A DNA stretch of 64,000 nt, taken from contig NZ_JAKRGA010000003.1 in NCBI RefSeq assembly GCF_022347785.1, forward strand, positions 434,001 to 498,000, read 5' to 3'. Made by a program: the position numbers and the translations under genes. Origin of the DNA: Psychrobium sp. MM17-31 (GTDB lineage: Bacteria; Pseudomonadota; Gammaproteobacteria; Enterobacterales; Psychrobiaceae). The notes beneath the pieces were generated by a model that ran no database searches, was not told the DNA's origin, and was given only the letters and a program-made list of their open reading frames with translations. Position 1 is the stretch's first letter. Every line of letters begins with the position of its first letter. Shown piece by piece: positions 60,216-64,000 of the stretch.

Positions 60216-61298
60216 TCAAGAAGAAAACAGTGTTAATTGATTTAAATCGGAGTTGCTATCAGGCTGTGAATTTTGGTTATTTCGCACACCAACATTGATA
60301 CCCACTAAGCGAATAGGTCTTCCTTCGCCACGCTCGAAAGCTTCTTTTAATAGCGTTACATACAATGACTCATCAAATTCATCGACGGCTTGTTCTACCG
60401 TTGTCGATTGAAAATCGCTAAATTTTAACTTCACACCCTGCTTGTGAATAGCGAGCTGCTCGGTGTGTCGATAGCGTTCTTTTAACATGGATTTTAGACG
60501 AGCTAATTCATCAAGGCATTGCGCTAATGTTGTCACATCATGGGATAGTGTGCGTTCAACACCAACCGACTTTCTGACTCTATTTGGTTTAACCACACTG
60601 TCGTCGATGCCATAACAGCGCGCTACTAATACATCGGCGAGTTTACCAAAATACCGCTGAAGAAACTCAGGCTCGGCGCGACGAATATCCTCACCATAAA
60701 TCAGACCGAAATTTTCGAGTTTTGCAGCGGTGACCTTGCCAATGCCGCTGATCTTTCTCAGCGCCAATTGCGCGGTAAAGGCGTCAACATCACTCGGCGG
60801 AATAACATATTGTCCATTTGGTTTATTGAGATCTGATGCAATCTTTGCCAAAAATTTGTTGGGAGCAATACCAGCAGACGCCGTTAATCCTGTAGTGTCA
60901 AAAATCTCTTGTCGTATTTGCTCAGCAATCAAACTAGCACTGCCTTGACAAGCACTGGCGTTTGAAACATCTAAAAATGCTTCATCAAGTGATAATGGCT
61001 CGACTAAATCGGTATAACGACGAAAAATTGCTTTGATCTGAGCAGATACTTCACTGTAAACATCAAAACGACTTGGCATTAGTACCAACGATGGACACAA
61101 TTTCAACGCCATTGCCGTAGACATCGCGCTGCGCACACCGAACTCTCGCGCTTTGTAGTTACAGGTTGAAATCACCCCCCGATGGTCGCGCAAACCTCCC
61201 ACAGCCACCGCTTGATTGGCCAATGCGGGATTATCACGCATTTCGACAGCTGCGAAAAAGCAATCCATATCAACGTGAATAATTTTGCGCTGAGTCAC
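60216..61298 (-). CDS. dinB: DNA polymerase IV
   Basis: 360-aa Y-family translesion polymerase. The catalytic acids lie in HVDMDCFFAAVEMRDNP and LSLDEAFLDVS. The helix-hairpin segment LRKISGIGKVTAAKL and little-finger domain follow. The C-terminus QLTLFS resembles a beta-clamp-binding motif (QLxLF). It uses a GTG start aligned with the E. coli protein. A LexA box lies 52 bp upstream. Confidence 0.97.
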   Translation of the reverse strand: MTQRKIIHVDMDCFFAAVEMRDNPALANQAVAVGGLRDHRGVISTCNYKAREFGVRSAMSTAMALKLCPSLVLMPSRFDVYSEVSAQIKAIFRRYTDLVEPLSLDEAFLDVSNASACQGSASLIAEQIRQEIFDTTGLTASAGIAPNKFLAKIASDLNKPNGQYVIPPSDVDAFTAQLALRKISGIGKVTAAKLENFGLIYGEDIRRAEPEFLQRYFGKLADVLVARCYGIDDSVVKPNRVRKSVGVERTLSHDVTTLAQCLDELARLKSMLKERYRHTEQLAIHKQGVKLKFSDFQSTTVEQAVDEFDESLYVTLLKEAFERGEGRPIRLVGINVGVRNNQNSQPDSNSDLNQLTLFSS

Positions 61299-61350
61299 TC
61301 TCTACTAACCTCTGTACCAAACTATCTACCAAACTCTCCACTAACAAGTG

Positions 61351-61370
61351 AACTGTATATAAAACCAGTT
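61351..61370 (-). promoter_or_regulatory. LexA (SOS) box of dinB
   Basis: The 20-bp element with core CTGT-atataaaa-CCAG (61353-61368) matches the gammaproteobacterial LexA consensus CTGT-N8-ACAG with one change. The same CCAG variant occurs in the E. coli dinB box. It lies just upstream of dinB. Confidence 0.7.
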
Positions 61371-61493
61371 GTTAGTTTACCCAGATAATCTTTAGGTAAC
61401 AATCGTAAATTTATAAAATTAAAGACTCGAAAAAGATGCATCGATGTCAATAACGGGTGATAATTAGCGTTTACGGAACAACGCCATGAATTA

Positions 61494-63308
61494 ATGGTCG
61501 TTAACATGGTAGCAACCTTGAATTGCTGTAATGGAATTAATTTAGGTAGGTCGAGATTGAGAGTTTTTTATTGCGCTTTTTTTGTGGGATTGGGATTGCT
61601 ATTCCATACAATAGCTCACGCGCAAACAGTAAAATACAACATAATCTCAAGTGACGACTCACTGCGCAGCGAAGTTAAGAAAAACGTTGCGCTTTACCTT
61701 GAAGATTTTTCATCGCCAAATCGCGACAATCTAGCCTACTGGAAAAAACAATTACACCGCCAAGTGAATCAAGCGCTGCAGGCCTTGGGTTATTACAATA
61801 GTAAAATTAATTTATCTTTCGACAAGAATAGCAATTCCCCAACCATCACCGTCGATATTGCAATGGGCTATCCAGTCGTCATTACCCATTCTAATTATCG
61901 CGTTAGTGGCAGTGGCGCAAGCTTTGAGCCCTTTGTTGCGCAGCGAAATAGCTACCCACTAGTTGTCGGCTCTAAACTCGATCACGGCAGTTATCAAACC
62001 ACAAAATCTTCCATGATGGACATCGCTCGCGCTTACGGTTTTTTCGATGCCAAATGGATCAAGCACAGCGTCAAGGTTGACATAAAATCGCAAACGGCAT
62101 TGATTGATTTAGTCTTTGATACTGGTGAGCGTTATCACTTTGGCGCTATAGTGATTGAAGGAAATCATGCCAGCAATGATATCGTGCGCGCGATGGCATC
62201 ATTTAAACAAGGCGATGCCTATACCAGCGCAGCCATTGCCAACTATAATATTTCATTAAATCAAAGCCGTTACTTTACTAGTGTTCAGGCTATCCCTGCC
62301 CTGCCTAATGGTTTGGATAAGTCGATAGATATCAAAGTAACAGCCATGCATCGACCACGGAATATTGTCGAAGTAAGTGCGGGTGTCACTTCTGAGCTTG
62401 GTGAGCGTGGTCGATTGAAATGGGTCAAGCCTTGGATAAATCGTTACGGGCATAGCCTAGAAAGCGAAATCAAGCTCAATCAACAAGAGCAATCTGTCAC
62501 TAACAACTATAAAGTGCCCCATGGTGATCCCAATTTAGACTATACCAATTACGTGCTAGGTTGGCGCCATACCAGTAATTTTAACGACACCAATAATCGC
62601 TATCGCAAATACTCGCTGCAATGGCAACGACATCAGCAAATCAATGAAGATTGGAAGCGTATCTTGCTGTTAAAATATGAGCGTGAGAAAGATAATACAC
62701 AAACCCAAACACGCACCCACCTAATTCCTGGCATCAGTTACATTCGTGAGCGTCGCGAAGGCGGGATCACGCCGCACTGGGGCGATCGTCAATTTGTTTC
62801 CGTTGAAGTTTCCGATAAAGCATGGGGCTCACAATCGAGTTTTTATAAACTGTCGTTGCGTTCAAACTGGCTTAGACAATACAACGAAACCCACCAGCTC
62901 CTGCTAAAAGTCGAAGCTGGTTACATTAACGCCGATGAGATTAGTGAAGTGCCCATTTCGATGCGTTATTTCGCCGGTGGCGATAATAACCTGCGTGCGT
63001 ATAAATTTAACAGTGTGTCGCCACTAGATAGTGACGATAAAGCTCGTGGTGCCCTCACTCAGCTTTTAAGTACTATAGAATACAGTTATCCCATTAAGGA
63101 AAAGTGGCGTCTGGCTGTATTTCACGATGCTGGTACCATTGGTGATAAATTCTTTGAAGAAAACTATAGCGACGCCGGCATAGGTGTTCGTTGGGAAACT
63201 CCCGTAGGATTGGTTCGTTTGGATTTTGCTAAAGGATTACAAGGCAGTGACATTAAACGATTCGACCGCCCATTCAACATTAGCTTTGCAATAGGGCTCG
63301 ATTTGTAA
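61494..63308 (+). CDS. tamA: TamA, Omp85-family outer-membrane assembly factor
   Basis: 604-aa outer-membrane component of the TAM complex. A signal peptide (FVGLGLLFHTIAHAQ) is preceded by an unusually long N-terminus of about 30 residues, so translation may begin at a later codon such as the ATG at 61506. POTRA domains (about 50-270) lead into a 16-strand barrel with the Omp85 motif GVRWETPVGLVRLDFA and C-terminal FAIGLDL. The stop overlaps the tamB start by one base. Confidence 0.92.
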   Translation: MVVNMVATLNCCNGINLGRSRLRVFYCAFFVGLGLLFHTIAHAQTVKYNIISSDDSLRSEVKKNVALYLEDFSSPNRDNLAYWKKQLHRQVNQALQALGYYNSKINLSFDKNSNSPTITVDIAMGYPVVITHSNYRVSGSGASFEPFVAQRNSYPLVVGSKLDHGSYQTTKSSMMDIARAYGFFDAKWIKHSVKVDIKSQTALIDLVFDTGERYHFGAIVIEGNHASNDIVRAMASFKQGDAYTSAAIANYNISLNQSRYFTSVQAIPALPNGLDKSIDIKVTAMHRPRNIVEVSAGVTSELGERGRLKWVKPWINRYGHSLESEIKLNQQEQSVTNNYKVPHGDPNLDYTNYVLGWRHTSNFNDTNNRYRKYSLQWQRHQQINEDWKRILLLKYEREKDNTQTQTRTHLIPGISYIRERREGGITPHWGDRQFVSVEVSDKAWGSQSSFYKLSLRSNWLRQYNETHQLLLKVEAGYINADEISEVPISMRYFAGGDNNLRAYKFNSVSPLDSDDKARGALTQLLSTIEYSYPIKEKWRLAVFHDAGTIGDKFFEENYSDAGIGVRWETPVGLVRLDFAKGLQGSDIKRFDRPFNISFAIGLDL

Positions 63309-64000
63309 TGAAAAGCCTGAAGTCATCATCAATTACCAAAAAATCGTCTTTTGGATTAGCCGTTGCGATTTTGCTAGTGCTATTTGTTCTATTGACGCCG
63401 TGGGGAAATCGCGTCGCGTTGCAAATCACACAGCAGCTAGTGCCGAATTTGAAAGTGGAGTTAAGTTCCGGCAGTTTACTATTTTCGCCTCGCATAAAAC
63501 GCCTGTCATTCGAGAACGCTCAAATTAGCATCGCTGCAGATAACTTAGCGATTGATTGGCAATGGCGCTGCTTTTGGCATTCTGAGTTATGTGTAACCAA
63601 CGCCACTATTGCCAAGCTCAAATTGGACATAAAAAATGAGGGCGATGATGACGCAGTAGCACTTGAAACCGCCAGCAAAAATTCCATCACTATTGATACC
63701 CATACGCCTTGGCCTATCACCATTGAGCAATTTGCGGTTGATCAACTAAGCGTTTCTTCAAAACAAGCAATAATCGAGGTGCAACAAACAAGGTTTAGTG
63801 GCAGTTGGCAAGCTAGAGGCATCGCGATAAATTATCTCGCTGTAGCTGATGCCAAGGTAATACTAAGTGCTGATGCACAGATTACTAATCGGCAAGTTCA
63901 AAATAATGAAGAGTCATATTTCTCTGCTGACTCTATTGCTAAGCTACAGAGTAAGTGGCGCACCATTGCGTGGCCAATAATTCTCAGCCAAACACAAATA
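63308..64000 (+). CDS. tamB: TamB, translocation and assembly module, 3'-truncated by the window
   Basis: The first 231 codons of a frame that remains open to the window end. An N-terminal membrane anchor (about residues 15-31; FGLAVAILLVLFVLLTPWG) precedes the start of the beta-helical lipid-conduit domain. The segment IDWQWRCFWHSELCVTNA resembles the conserved early TamB motif. Coupling to tamA (TAATG) supports the call. TamB spans the periplasm and works with TamA in envelope assembly. Confidence 0.88.
   Translation, partial: MKSLKSSSITKKSSFGLAVAILLVLFVLLTPWGNRVALQITQQLVPNLKVELSSGSLLFSPRIKRLSFENAQISIAADNLAIDWQWRCFWHSELCVTNATIAKLKLDIKNEGDDDAVALETASKNSITIDTHTPWPITIEQFAVDQLSVSSKQAIIEVQQTRFSGSWQARGIAINYLAVADAKVILSADAQITNRQVQNNEESYFSADSIAKLQSKWRTIAWPIILSQTQI

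Overview
This 64 kb window is chromosomal DNA of a gammaproteobacterium. Gene content and protein character point to a marine Alteromonadales relative, possibly Colwelliaceae such as Thalassotalea or Colwellia. The reasons are a Shewanella/Vibrio-type accessory chemosensory cluster, a class Ia nrdAB-yfaE operon, a complete enterobacterial-order his operon with leader peptide, ubiG followed by a MupP-like phosphatase, and moderately AT-rich sequence. The genus is an inference. I see no insertion sequences, prophage, CRISPR array, tRNA or rRNA, and no obviously foreign block.

Layout. 1-854: 3' part of a YlqF/RbgA GTPase. 889-16355: a large signalling region. A minus-strand operon runs STAS, cheY, cheA, cheW, Aer-like MCP, cheR, cheD, cheB, short MCP, STAS (CrsA/HsbA-like) and REC-PP2C-kinase (CrsR/HsbR-like). 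Beyond it lie a lone plus-strand cheW and a divergent minus-strand set of response regulator, CheC phosphatase and PAS-GGDEF-EAL. 16559-21656: nhaA, serC and gyrA, all minus. 21988-27705: ubiG, a HAD phosphatase (MupP/Gph), then nrdA, nrdB and yfaE. 27807-34543: yvcK, then a minus-strand group of a TonB receptor, YkoF-like thiamine-binding protein, PnuC/PnuT transporter and ThiK-like kinase (a probable thiamine salvage operon), preceded by lpxM-like and DUF3025 genes. 34630-36257: a DUF3108 protein and an MscS channel. 36629-43829: his leader and attenuator followed by hisGDCBHAF-IE. 43943-48493: a TPR-GGDEF cyclase, an M14 carboxypeptidase and a periplasmic binding protein. 48575-59264: tadA, guaA, guaB, a phosphoribosyltransferase, xseA, a second Aer-like MCP, a purine permease and pepD. 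59373-64000: a periplasmic binding-like protein, dinB with an SOS box, tamA and the start of tamB.

How the parts connect. The chemosensory operon appears to feed a partner switch (phosphatase/kinase plus STAS antagonist) instead of, or as well as, the flagellar motor. A perfect FNR half-site palindrome lies upstream of it, and its main receptor resembles the redox sensor Aer. Together these suggest an oxygen/redox-tuned system whose outputs are sigma-factor control and c-di-GMP. Other readable regulation includes two NrdR boxes and a consensus DnaA box before nrdA, a three-stem his attenuator, a LexA box before dinB, a guaBA promoter with a GC-rich discriminator, and several intrinsic terminators, one of them inside the coding sequence of the convergent neighbour.
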